Source of the DNA: Chloroflexota bacterium
GTDB taxonomy: Bacteria > Chloroflexota > Anaerolineae > B4-G1
Length of the DNA stretch: 64,000 nt
Reading direction: 5' to 3'
NCBI GenBank assembly: GCA_024232355.1
Contig: JAAEPW010000967.1
Span: 62,001 to 126,000, forward strand
Below, piece by piece: positions 15,148 through 23,319 of the stretch. Numbering within the stretch: position 1 is the first letter of the stretch; each line of letters begins with the position of its first letter. The translations under genes and the position numbers were made by a program. The notes beneath the pieces are model-generated. The model ran no database searches. It worked only from the letters and a program-made list of their open reading frames with translations, and was not told the DNA's origin.

Positions 15148-16269
15148 TTAGGATACCCACGTCTCTTGACCGGTCTCTGCCGTATCATAACCGCCCAGAG
15201 CGGATATCGTTTCCTGAAAACGATCCGAACGCACAACTTTTACTAGGGCCTGACCGGTGGGTAAACTCCACGCTGCTTCTGAAAGCACCAGATCGTACCG
15301 TTCCTTGGTCAATGGAACAAAATCAAGACCACAGGCTGCCGCAGCAGCGTGAATGCCCAAGCCAACGGTGGCCCGTCCATCTTCCACCGCGTGTGCCACG
15401 GCTAAATGAGTGATCTCTTCTTGCTCGTAGCCTGAAACCGACTCGAGCTGAACATCCAAGGATTTCAGTTGAGCATCCAGCCAGACACGAGTACCGGAGC
15501 CAGACTGGCGGTTGATCAGACGCACACCAGGTTTGGTTATATCCACAAGGCTCTTGATTTTCTGCGGATTGCCCGGCGGGACAGCAAGCCCCAAAGAACG
15601 ATGTGCCAATGTCAACAGCACAACTCGGCGTCCTGGCAACAACCGTTGCACAAAGGGCACGTTATACGTATCGGTCGTCTCATCCCACAAGTGACTACCA
15701 GCAACACTAGCTTTATCGTTGGCCAAAGCCATCAGTCCCCCCAGGCTTCCAACGTACTCGACGGACAACCGCACATCGGGCGCTTCCTCAGCCAACATCC
15801 GAGTCATTAGATCGACGGCCAGATCGTGACTGCCCGCGAAAACGAGTTCCACGGTCGCCCCCGCCGATTCTGAGCGCGGTTGTCCCTCTCTGCCCCGCTG
15901 CAACTCTTGCCAGCGAGAGATTGCTACAGAAAGCGCAGACTCGACCTCTACAGGCGTATGCCCTTTGTTGATCGCTTCTAGCAAAAACTGTTCGGCTCGA
16001 TTGATCAAGGTTGCCCACTGCCACGTTGGGCGTTCCGGCTGAAGCGCGCTGGACGTAACCCGCGTGCCACCGCCGCGATGTCCCACCACCAACCCTTCTT
16101 CAGCCAGTTGGGTGTAGGTCCGGCTGACAGTGCCTGGCGTACAGCTCCACCGCCGGGCCATTTCTCGAACGGGAGATAACTTTTCACCGGGCTGTAGCTC
16201 ACCTGAGGCAATACGTCGGCGGAGGGATTCTGCGATTTCCAAGTAAAGGAATGTTTTTGGTTTTCTCAT
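15148..16269 (-). CDS. GntR-type regulator with molybdate-binding-like periplasmic-binding domain
   Basis: 373 residues. Residues about 8-72 are a GntR winged helix (GELQPGEKLSPVREMARRWS, then TPGTVSRTYTQLAEEGLV). Residues about 140-360 are a PBP-like domain: LVFAGSHDLAVDL, RLINRQSGSGTRVWLDAQL, GYEQEEITHLAVAHAVEDGR and GLGIHAAAAACGLDFVPL, matching the family that replaces the sensor of ModE-type regulators. It probably senses molybdate, tungstate or a related ligand. It lies directly upstream of the tup leader on the same strand and may also feed transcription into it. Confidence 0.85.
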   Translation of the reverse strand: MRKPKTFLYLEIAESLRRRIASGELQPGEKLSPVREMARRWSCTPGTVSRTYTQLAEEGLVVGHRGGGTRVTSSALQPERPTWQWATLINRAEQFLLEAINKGHTPVEVESALSVAISRWQELQRGREGQPRSESAGATVELVFAGSHDLAVDLMTRMLAEEAPDVRLSVEYVGSLGGLMALANDKASVAGSHLWDETTDTYNVPFVQRLLPGRRVVLLTLAHRSLGLAVPPGNPQKIKSLVDITKPGVRLINRQSGSGTRVWLDAQLKSLDVQLESVSGYEQEEITHLAVAHAVEDGRATVGLGIHAAAAACGLDFVPLTKERYDLVLSEAAWSLPTGQALVKVVRSDRFQETISALGGYDTAETGQETWVS

Positions 16270-16290
16270 TGTACCCCTTGAAAGGACACA

Positions 16291-16318
16291 ATTATAACAA
16301 CTATTGATAACTTGTCAA
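16291..16318 (-). promoter_or_regulatory. Consensus promoter of the GntR/PBP regulator
   Basis: On the minus strand TTGACA (16318-16313), a 16-bp spacer and TATAAT (16296-16291), 22 bp before the ATG at 16269. The spacer and flanks carry a GTTATCAATAGTTGTTATAA near-repeat that could be the regulator's own site. Confidence 0.8.
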
Positions 16319-16372
16319 ATCACGTACGCGCCAAGAGGTATGCGCAAAGGGATTGGCGTATCAGTATCACAG

Positions 16373-16970
16373 TCAACTCTTGTTCCAGGCTTCTGTCACA
16401 GATCTCACACCAAGAGCAAACACTCGTTCCAGCACATCAGGGTGCTTGTGAACCTCCCCTTTAGCGTCCATATTCCCGCACAACAAGTCCGCCCAATAGT
16501 CCGCTTCGTACACACTGAAAAAACCCTCGACCGTTCGTCGCGCACCATTGAAATCCGGTTGAGACTCGCCCCCCCGCGCAGATAAACACACCACATCGCC
16601 TGACACGACCGGCGGGAGTAGGTGCCAATGGAGTCTTGATCACAAATTTGCGCGCCCACTGACATTGGCCGCGGTCAATCAACGCCTTGGCTTGGGCAGG
16701 CAGGTTCCAAAAGAACAACGGCGCAGCCAGGGCAATAACGTCAGCAGTGATCAGCTTGTTGTCCACTGCTTGAAAATCATCTTGAATGATGCAATACTCA
16801 TCATCCCAACAGCCATCGCAGGCAATACATCCTGCAATCTTGAGCCGTGCCACCACGATTTTCTCTATCTCGGCACCAGCACTCTCCGCGCCAGCCAGGA
16901 ACCGATCCAATAACGTCTCTGTATTTCCCCTGCGCCGGGGACTACCCACAATACCCAGCACTTTGATCAT
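16373..16970 (-). pseudogene. NADPH-dependent FMN reductase-like protein, frameshifted
   Basis: From ATG 16970 the protein begins MIKVLGIVGSPRRRGNTETL (flavodoxin-fold FMN phosphate loop). It continues with the cysteine-rich IAGCIACDGCWDDEYC and PLFFWNLPAQAKALIDR, as in iron-sulfur flavoprotein-like reductases. Reading shifts at a run of seven C (16569-16575). Removing one base joins ICAGG to ESQPDFNGARRTVEGFF and restores the C-terminus to the stop at 16373. A real one-base insertion or a homopolymer sequencing error would look the same. If intact it would be an about 198-residue flavin reductase. Confidence 0.75.
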
Positions 16971-17096
16971 GAATTTATTCTTAATCAAATGACACCCCAT
17001 TGTAACAAAGCTGTAACCCAGTTAAATCAAAAATATTGTAAATTTATGTTGTGCCCAAATTGTTATCTGTAGAATTTATGCTACAGGAGAAAATGC

Positions 17097-18233
17097 TTGA
17101 CTTGGTTTCGGTTTCTTATGCCCGGCATCCGCCGCTCACATCCCTTGGGGAAACTCTCCCCCGACAATTTTGAGCAGTTGGTTTACCGGCTTGCCAAACA
17201 CTGTGGTGAATTTAGCGCAGTGCAGTGGTATAGTGGCGTACACAGATGTGCCAACACTCAAGGACGAGACCTAGTTGCACACAAAAGCACGAACGATGGA
17301 CTCGAAAAATGGTATATCCAATGCAAGTATCACACACGCCTCAATTATACTGCCTTGCGCAACGAGTTGAACACACTGGTCAAACACGCTGCCCAATCGC
17401 CAGGCTTTACGCCCCACATCATTGCATTCGCCACCAATTGCGACATACCAACCCGTATCAAAAACAAAGCCACAGTCTATGCCCGCGCGTCAGGTTTGCC
17501 AGCACCTTTGTATTGGGATCAGCGCGAGTTAAACAAAATGCTCGCAACGCAACCAGATACAGCCAACAAATTCTTTGACCAACAAGGTCATCTCTCCTGG
17601 TTTCGAACCCAGATCACAAAGCGCAGTAATTGGGGAATTGCGGCCATACTTGGGCTTACATTATTTTTAGTATTCAGACTTGGTCTTAATTTGCCGTTAG
17701 TGTCACACGACGCACCACCCACATCTATCCCAACACACACACAAGAACCCACCCCCATGCCGGTTGCCATCATGCCCACCCCAACGAACATGCCAACGCC
17801 CATCCCAACCAACACACCAACATCTACGCCAACGAACACACCAACACCCAGTCCAACAAACACGCCGACACCCACACCAACGAGCACGCCCACACCTACC
17901 CCCACACCCTTTATCGTAGAACCAACTTTGCTTGATCCGATCCCAGGATTCATCATACGTGCGGCCATTCTCAAGTGGGAAGGAAAGTTGGGGCCTGGTC
18001 AATACTTTGTGGTCCATCTCCAACACTTGGAAAACAACGAACAGTGGGAAAGTGGACCGCTGACGAGCAATTGCTGGGAGACCGCACTACCAGCCGAATG
18101 GTACGGAGGTTGGAGTTGGCAAGTGCGCGTTATGCAACGTGATACCATCCTGGCGCAAAGTGAGTTGTGGGCTTTTTGGTACGACCCCTACCCCAACGAC
18201 AATTCAATACTCCCACCACCTTGCAGTGAGTAG
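17097..18233 (+). CDS. Mrr-like endonuclease domain on a membrane-anchored stalk protein
   Basis: 378 residues from TTG 17097 (AGGAGA at 17084-17089); an ATG at 17118 is an alternative. Residues about 20-165 resemble Mrr/restriction-endonuclease-like folds, with [13 protein letters not shown] and the catalytic pattern D58 ... Q75-x-K77 in GRDLVAHK and YIQCKYH. A single membrane helix follows (about 180-199, [16 protein letters not shown]), then a Pro/Thr-rich stalk (205-275) and a C-terminal beta domain (about 280-378, Trp-rich). By topology the nuclease domain is cytoplasmic and the stalk is outside. No methyltransferase partner is nearby. Role unknown; membrane-tethered DNA surveillance is a hypothesis. 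Confidence 0.75.
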   Translation: MTWFRFLMPGIRRSHPLGKLSPDNFEQLVYRLAKHCGEFSAVQWYSGVHRCANTQGRDLVAHKSTNDGLEKWYIQCKYHTRLNYTALRNELNTLVKHAAQSPGFTPHIIAFATNCDIPTRIKNKATVYARASGLPAPLYWDQRELNKMLATQPDTANKFFDQQGHLSWFRTQITKRSNWGIAAILGLTLFLVFRLGLNLPLVSHDAPPTSIPTHTQEPTPMPVAIMPTPTNMPTPIPTNTPTSTPTNTPTPSPTNTPTPTPTSTPTPTPTPFIVEPTLLDPIPGFIIRAAILKWEGKLGPGQYFVVHLQHLENNEQWESGPLTSNCWETALPAEWYGGWSWQVRVMQRDTILAQSELWAFWYDPYPNDNSILPPPCSE

Positions 18234-18253
18234 GAAAGGCTTTTCCAGTTTTT
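18233..18253 (+). terminator. Small hairpin with T-tract after the nuclease-stalk gene
   Basis: GGAAA-GGCT-TTTCC followed two bases later by TTTTT, directly at the stop codon. The stem is short, so strength is doubtful. Confidence 0.4.
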
Positions 18254-18388
18254 ACCCCCAAAAAAAATTGCACTGGAAAAGTTCAAGGAATTCCATCATA
18301 ATCTGCCTTTTCAAGGTGTCGTTGACTGGATCACAAAATCTGTTTGGGAGATTTATTTCTCTGGAATTCCCAGAAACAAAAACAGCCA

Positions 18389-18409
18389 CTACGACTGGAT
18401 CAGTCGTAG
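18389..18409. repeat. Perfect 9-bp hairpin in the intergenic gap
   Basis: CTACGACTG, GAT, CAGTCGTAG. It is the only clear structure in the 210-bp gap between the convergent genes ending at 18233 and 18444, and may act as a leftward terminator. Confidence 0.45.
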
Positions 18410-18443
18410 CGCCAGTCCAATCATTTTGCAGTTTATTGTTTAA

Positions 18444-18968
18444 TCAGGCTTCTAGATTAAACTCCTGAACGTCAAACCAAAAGCCGGTGCCGGTGAGATA
18501 ATCAAGCTCTCCTTGCAAAATCGTGCGATGTCCCTCTTCTTGCTCGATCAGATAGGCATACATCTTTTTGGCATCTGGATCATCGATCTGCTCCTTTTGC
18601 TTCGAGTAGAACAAGATCGAATCTTCCTCAGATTGAAGACCTTGCCGCAACGCGGCCAATTGACGATCCGGTATCTTTACCAACTTTATCTCGTCGCCCG
18701 TCGGAAAAACAGGCTGACGGATAGATTTCTCGGGGCTGATCTCTTTTACTTTTTCCAACGACGGCCAGTTTTTCTTGTTGAGCAACGCCTCGCGGGCATT
18801 CTCGAACAATTGTAGATGCAACTGCTCGTCTCGGGCCAAAGTTTGGAACATCTTTTTACCCTTGGGATCATCTACTTGTTTGGCTGCCTCGGTGTAAAAC
18901 ACCAAGCCATCTTTTTCAATCTGAATCGCGGTCTCAAGTGCACTCAAAACCTCTGGATTAGGTTCCAT
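18444..18968 (-). CDS. Rubrerythrin/ferritin-like two-lobe protein
   Basis: 174 residues from ATG 18968 (GGAGG at 18975-18979); the frame is open five codons further. Two helical lobes each carry a di-iron style pair: EKDGLVFYTEAAK with DEQLHLQLFE in the first, and EEDSILFYSKQKEQ with EQEEGHRTIL in the second. This is the duplicated helical hairpin pattern of ferritin-like proteins. It lacks the C-terminal rubredoxin cysteines of rubrerythrin. Last gene of the run that starts with the nitroreductase, suggesting oxidative or iron stress handling. Confidence 0.8.
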   Translation of the reverse strand: MEPNPEVLSALETAIQIEKDGLVFYTEAAKQVDDPKGKKMFQTLARDEQLHLQLFENAREALLNKKNWPSLEKVKEISPEKSIRQPVFPTGDEIKLVKIPDRQLAALRQGLQSEEDSILFYSKQKEQIDDPDAKKMYAYLIEQEEGHRTILQGELDYLTGTGFWFDVQEFNLEA

Positions 18969-19003
18969 TCTCTGCCTCCTCAAATAACGTAATAACGATT
19001 ACT

Positions 19004-19360
19004 TTACAATGTCACAATACGATATCCAAGCTCAGTATAAGGCACCAGGCTGACGTGTCCGGACGCATCGTCCACCAAGCGCAAGTTTTCTTCAGCCACA
19101 GCCTCAAGCGCCTGGGTTTGGATGGCACACGCCTTACAAACAGCATCTACAAGTCCCTGTTCCTTGACTCTTTGGTAAAGACGGTGCTGTGCATGATCTG
19201 GGTTGGGGAGTTTCAACAACCAAGCAGGAGCCGATCCCTCCAACACGATTTTGGCCTCCCCACCCCGCCTGACAACATCCAAGGCCCAGATAAAGGTGTG
19301 CACCAGACGACAAGGAGCTTTTGGCCCAGTCAATAGGAAAATAACAATTTTCTCAGACAT
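19004..19360 (-). CDS. DsrE-like family protein
   Basis: 118 residues; GGAGG precedes ATG 19360. A Rossmann-like beginning (KIVIFLLTGPKAPCRLVHTF) with alternating strands (GEAKIVLEGSAP) and a conserved-looking VDAVCKACAIQ loop with two cysteines resembles DsrE/DsrF-like proteins. Family members carry sulfur on cysteine or bind small ligands. It is 35 bp before the ferritin-like gene. Specific partner unknown. Confidence 0.65.
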   Translation of the reverse strand: MSEKIVIFLLTGPKAPCRLVHTFIWALDVVRRGGEAKIVLEGSAPAWLLKLPNPDHAQHRLYQRVKEQGLVDAVCKACAIQTQALEAVAEENLRLVDDASGHVSLVPYTELGYRIVTL

Positions 19361-19398
19361 ACGCCATTACCTCCATCTCATCAATTCTACAATCGCGC

Positions 19399-20211
19399 TC
19401 ATTCGATCCACATATCCGCAGGATCGAACGACGGTTCAGGATACTGCATATCCAAGCCTTTTAACGTCTCAACGATAATCGTACCAATCACCAGATTCCG
19501 GTACCATTTTCGATTGGCCGGGACAATGTACCAGGGTGCCCAATCGGTGCTGGTTTTGCTAATCGCATCCTCATAAGCCTTTATGTACTCGGACCACAAC
19601 TTGCGTTCTTTCAGATCACCAGGGTCAAACTTCCAGTGCTTGTGCGGTTCGTCCAGGCGGGCCTGCAATCGTTCTTTCTGCTCATCCAAGTCAATGCGCA
19701 AAAAGAATTTCAAGATCGTGGTGCCTTCGTCCGCCAACAAACGCTCAAAATCATTGATGTGATCGTAGCGCCTCGACCAGACTTTTTCGGGCACCAGGTT
19801 GTGCACGCGCACCACCAACACGTCCTCGTAATGGCTGCGGTTAAAGATCACAATCTCGCCCTTGCCGGGAGTATGCTTGTGCACCCGCCACAGATAATCG
19901 TGATCCATCTCTTCCGACGTCGGTTTCTTAAAACCAGCCACGCGCACGCCTTGCGGGTTGACTCTATCGAAAACGTGCCGAATGGTGCCGTCCTTGCCCC
20001 CAGTGTCCATCGCTTGCAAGACGATCAGCACTTTGTGCTTGTGTTCCCCGTACAGCAATTCTTGCAGCTCTTCCAACTCTTGGTTAAGCGCCAAGAGCCG
20101 CTCGCGTCCCTCGTCTTTTCCACCGGAAAAGGCACTCTTGTCATTCGGATCCCATTCGTCCAAATCCACACGGCTGTCTGATTTTACACGGTATTTTTGA
20201 TAGCGATCCAT
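19399..20211 (-). CDS. ppk2: Polyphosphate kinase 2 family phosphotransferase
   Basis: 270 residues; GGAGGGG precedes ATG 20211. It has Walker A AMDTGGKDGT (about 67-76), the lid segment FKKPTSEEMDHDYLWR and Walker B-like VIFNRSHYEDVLVVRV, followed by DLDEQKERLQARLDEPHKHW. This is the single-domain PPK2 family, which transfers phosphate between polyphosphate and nucleotides. The sequence style is that of the enzymes acting on AMP/ADP, but nucleotide choice is not certain. It is 11 bp after the radical SAM gene in the same run. Confidence 0.9.
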   Translation of the reverse strand: MDRYQKYRVKSDSRVDLDEWDPNDKSAFSGGKDEGRERLLALNQELEELQELLYGEHKHKVLIVLQAMDTGGKDGTIRHVFDRVNPQGVRVAGFKKPTSEEMDHDYLWRVHKHTPGKGEIVIFNRSHYEDVLVVRVHNLVPEKVWSRRYDHINDFERLLADEGTTILKFFLRIDLDEQKERLQARLDEPHKHWKFDPGDLKERKLWSEYIKAYEDAISKTSTDWAPWYIVPANRKWYRNLVIGTIIVETLKGLDMQYPEPSFDPADMWIE

Positions 20212-20222
20212 AACCCCTCCTT

Positions 20223-21221
20223 CTATAGATTCTCATAGAACCCGCGTGGACGCAGCTCTGCAAAATCGTCCATCTCCACCAGATGACGCCGCACATCCAC
20301 ACACAAGTGACATTTGCCCGTGTACCCCTCTGCTCTGAACTGATACCCGTACCGCTCCCCAGCCATCTCGCACAAACCGTATGGCCCTTGTTCAACCAAC
20401 ATCTTTAGCAACGGCGAATAACTCTTTTTCTGAAAGCTATCCTGAACTTGAGCCAAGTCGCGCCAATCACCCACTGTCAAGCCGCCACACCAGGCGGGGA
20501 TAAAGTTGCCATACAGGTCCAAGTGCGAGTGTTGGGCGTAGAGAGCCTCGCCCGCGCAACTCGTCCCCGCAAAAGTCTCTGCCGGATAAGCACCTGCCAA
20601 ATAACTTAACTCGTACCCCGCTCGCCCGCCAGAGACAACGTGATACCCCTCCCACAGAAGACGATGCGCGCCCGCAAGGCCCAACTCTTCCTCATAGCGC
20701 GAGAGTGGGGTTGGGCGCTCCAGATCGTCGCTGAAGCGTTGCATGATTTCAAGGAATTGAGACATATACACCGTCACCCGGCGAGAACCAAAAATCTCCA
20801 GCGCAGCCCTAATCGTGCGCGTTGTGCGCGCCGGGGGGATCCGCTCGGCATGGAACGGCGAACAACTGATGAGCACCGCTTGCAGCCCAGCCTCCCGCAA
20901 AGCACTGAATCGTTCGACCGCCTCGACCTCGTCGGTACACCAACCACCGCTGGTCTCGACATAAACCCAAATACCCAACTCGGTCGCCATCCGCGTGCCC
21001 TTTAGCAACAATGGAAAGTGAAGGAACGGCTCCCCACCGGTCAAGTGCACTTGCGGTGTCTGTGGCCAGGTCAGAACCGTCTCCAACGCTTGACGCAGCA
21101 TATTGGGCGACATTACTTCTTTTTCCCAACCTGGCCCACAGTTATAGATACAGTGCTTGCAACCGCTATGGCAGCGATAGCTCAGGATGATGCCCAAATC
21201 TCGAGGAGAAAGCATAAACAT
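20223..21221 (-). CDS. Radical SAM protein of unknown specificity
   Basis: 332 residues. C17-x3-C21-x2-C24 in SYRCHSGCKHCIYNC binds the 4Fe-4S cluster, and LTGGEPFL is the SAM-binding GGE motif. VYVETSGGWCTDE and the later cysteines (TSCAGEALY, YTGKCHLCVDVRRHL) suggest a small auxiliary or zinc-type C-terminal region. The start lies one base after the stop of the upstream alcohol dehydrogenase, so translation is coupled. The substrate is not evident; co-occurrence with a dehydrogenase and a nitroreductase hints at a small-molecule pathway. Confidence 0.8.
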   Translation of the reverse strand: MFMLSPRDLGIILSYRCHSGCKHCIYNCGPGWEKEVMSPNMLRQALETVLTWPQTPQVHLTGGEPFLHFPLLLKGTRMATELGIWVYVETSGGWCTDEVEAVERFSALREAGLQAVLISCSPFHAERIPPARTTRTIRAALEIFGSRRVTVYMSQFLEIMQRFSDDLERPTPLSRYEEELGLAGAHRLLWEGYHVVSGGRAGYELSYLAGAYPAETFAGTSCAGEALYAQHSHLDLYGNFIPAWCGGLTVGDWRDLAQVQDSFQKKSYSPLLKMLVEQGPYGLCEMAGERYGYQFRAEGYTGKCHLCVDVRRHLVEMDDFAELRPRGFYENL

Positions 21222-22250
21222 TTACGGGATAATTACGTTGCGAACCTCACCGCCAAATTCATCAAGACCATCCAACGCCGCGTTAATGGCGTCAGCATCC
21301 AGGGAAATCGTGCGAGTGATCGCTTTTGAAAGGTCCAGCAGACCCCGACGGGCAAACTCGAGCAGTACAGGAAATTCGGAACCGAGATGGTCAGATGCAC
21401 CAATGATCTCTGCTTCCTTGCCCAGAATCTCTCGATACGGATCCACTTCCATCAGTTGATCAGCCAACCCCACCAACACCGCGCGACCAAACACCGCCAA
21501 ACACTGCACGGCCTGCCGGTTCGTCTGCGGCAACCCGATCAACTCTAGCGAGACGTCCACCCCTTTCCCTCCTGTCAACCGCAGAATCTCGGCTACAGGA
21601 TCAGATTGGGCAGCATTCACCGGGATCGCTCCGTATTCTTCGGCCAACTGGAGTTTGTCCGTGTTAATGTCTACTGCGTACACCTCAAGAGCGCCAAAAG
21701 CCCGAGCCAATTGAACCGCCGACATACCTAATCCCCCCACCCCAAAGATCGCCACCCGCTCGCCGGGCTGCAATCTCGATTTGCGCAAGGCGTGAAAGGA
21801 TGTAGAGGACGAGCACATCATAATCGCCGCAGTTTCGAACGGAATCTCATCAGGCAAGGGGACAATGCTGCGAGCAGGCACAAAGACGTACTCAGCATAA
21901 CCGCCATCACGATGCTTGCCGACCATCTGCCCCTCGACACAAAACTGCTCGCTGCCAATGCCGCAATAGTGGCATTCGCCACAGGTCACCATATAGTGAA
22001 TGCCTACCCGATCGCCAACCCGCACGCTGCTCACCTGGGGGCCAACCGCTTCCACAACTCCCGCGACTTCGTGCCCCAACGTGATGGGCAGAAACTGGAC
22101 CGGAGACACACCGGCCCGATAGTGCGCGTCCGAGTGGCAGATACCGGCAGCCTTGACCCGCACGAGAACATCTTTTGCATCCACAGTAGGCACATCTACT
22201 TCCCGCATCTGCAAAGGGTTTTTCATCTCTACCAACTGAACTGCTTTCAT
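21222..22250 (-). CDS. Zinc-dependent alcohol dehydrogenase (MDR family)
   Basis: 342 residues. Catalytic zinc site: CHSDAHYRAG near residue 38 and GHEVAGVVEAVG. Structural zinc: TCGECHYCGIGSEQFC (four cysteines). NAD(P)-binding glycine motif: FGVGGLGMSAVQLAR, with an acidic residue after YAVDI suggesting NAD. A medium-chain dehydrogenase oxidising an unknown alcohol. Its start overlaps the nitroreductase stop as ATGA. Confidence 0.9.
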   Translation of the reverse strand: MKAVQLVEMKNPLQMREVDVPTVDAKDVLVRVKAAGICHSDAHYRAGVSPVQFLPITLGHEVAGVVEAVGPQVSSVRVGDRVGIHYMVTCGECHYCGIGSEQFCVEGQMVGKHRDGGYAEYVFVPARSIVPLPDEIPFETAAIMMCSSSTSFHALRKSRLQPGERVAIFGVGGLGMSAVQLARAFGALEVYAVDINTDKLQLAEEYGAIPVNAAQSDPVAEILRLTGGKGVDVSLELIGLPQTNRQAVQCLAVFGRAVLVGLADQLMEVDPYREILGKEAEIIGASDHLGSEFPVLLEFARRGLLDLSKAITRTISLDADAINAALDGLDEFGGEVRNVIIP

Positions 22251-22927
22251 TCTATTATGTTCCTCCTTTTAAACCATGATCCAGGGCGGATCGTCAGCCT
22301 CAGGCGCTGCATCAAACTCCCTAGCAACCCACCCGACACTTTTCCCAACAACACCTCTTCATCTTCATCTTTTGTTTGGTTACCATACACGTCGTAATGC
22401 ACGATTTCTGACAAAGACTTGTGGGGCCTAGGGTCCGGAGCCTCTGCCGGAAACCCCACCGTCAGTATCCCCACGACATCAAAATGATCCGGTACTTGAA
22501 GCGTCTCTGCGATCGCTCTCCGATCCAGCCCACCGAGCCAACACGTCCCCAACCCCAGCGCCTTGGCCTGCAACATGATCTGCGATCCCGCCAGTCCAAT
22601 GTCCTCGTGGAGAAGCGAACGGTAGATCCGGCTGCGAGCATCCCCGCATAAGACAACAAGTAATGGCGCATCCCCGGCCTGTGCCCAACGGATGAAATGA
22701 AAGGCCGCATGCCGCGCTACCTCCCGGCGGGCCGCCTCATCCCGAACGACGATAAAGGCCCACGGCTGCCGGTTGCTGGCCGAAGGCGCCCATCGCCCCG
22801 CTTCCAACAATTGCTCGACCATCTCATCTGGCACTGGATCCGATTTGTAGAGACGAATGCTGCGCCGTCCCTTGAGCAGGGCCAATACTGATTTGGGGGA
22901 GGGAATATGATCGCCGGGTTGCGTCAT
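22247..22927 (-). CDS. Nitroreductase family FMN protein
   Basis: 226 residues; CAGGAG precedes ATG 22927. It has the N-terminal RRSIRLYKSDPVPDEMVEQL, the FMN loop APSASNRQPWAFIVV, and GLGTCWLGGLD, all standard for the nitroreductase fold. The last 35 residues, after the fold, are polar and then hydrophobic/basic (LLGSLMQRLRLTIRP) and may be a membrane-contact tail. First gene of the minus-strand run to 18444. Physiological substrate unknown. Confidence 0.88.
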   Translation of the reverse strand: MTQPGDHIPSPKSVLALLKGRRSIRLYKSDPVPDEMVEQLLEAGRWAPSASNRQPWAFIVVRDEAARREVARHAAFHFIRWAQAGDAPLLVVLCGDARSRIYRSLLHEDIGLAGSQIMLQAKALGLGTCWLGGLDRRAIAETLQVPDHFDVVGILTVGFPAEAPDPRPHKSLSEIVHYDVYGNQTKDEDEEVLLGKVSGGLLGSLMQRLRLTIRPGSWFKRRNIIE

Positions 22928-22963
22928 CTAGGTACTCCTGGTAAAATATGACACACGGGACAT

Positions 22964-22991
22964 AACATAGCACATCACTCTGATCCGTCAA
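22964..22991 (-). promoter_or_regulatory. Promoter of the nitroreductase operon
   Basis: Minus strand TTGACG (22991-22986), a 16-bp spacer and TATGTT (22969-22964), 36 bp before the ATG at 22927. Confidence 0.55.
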
Positions 22992-23102
22992 GTTACACAC
23001 AACTATTGTACTCGGAGCGCCGCAGAAGCGCAAGAGCGAAACAACCAATCGGGTTATCCACAGCCACTATTGTAGGTTTGACATTTTAATAAATCTGTTA
23101 CA

Positions 23103-23151
23103 TAATTGTTACAAATCCCTCACATTTGCAAATCATCATTTGTGATATAAT
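23103..23151 (+). promoter_or_regulatory. Promoter of the giant surface protein with upstream motif
   Basis: Extended -10 TGATATAAT (TATAAT at 23146-23151) with no good -35. Upstream lies TAATTGTTACAAA (23103-23115), then four bases and TCACA. The same motif and a similar extended -10 occur at 62354-62412. The weak -35 suggests activator dependence. Confidence 0.55.
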
Positions 23152-23288
23152 ATTAATGGAAACCCCCTAAACAAAGTGCAAGGGTAAAAAAGTTGCGTTT
23201 CCTAATTGTCTCCCCCCATTAGTTGGAAATAGGCTCTTTGAGCCACCGAGTAACTTTTACCATATTGTGTCCCAATGAATACATAGAC

Positions 23289-23313
23289 GTTGTTCAGAAA
23301 CAACATAAGGAGG
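23289..23313 (+). promoter_or_regulatory. 5'-UTR hairpin just before the giant-gene ribosome binding site
   Basis: GTTGTT-CAGA-AACAAC forms a 6-bp stem right before AAGGAGG. The same 25-base block with two compensating changes is at 57784-57808 before the sensor kinase gene. Confidence 0.5.
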
Positions 23314-23319
23314 GCGGGA

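Noticed and set aside
17097..18233. Part of a restriction-modification system.
   Set aside because: No methyltransferase or specificity gene nearby, and the membrane-stalk architecture does not fit a normal restriction enzyme.
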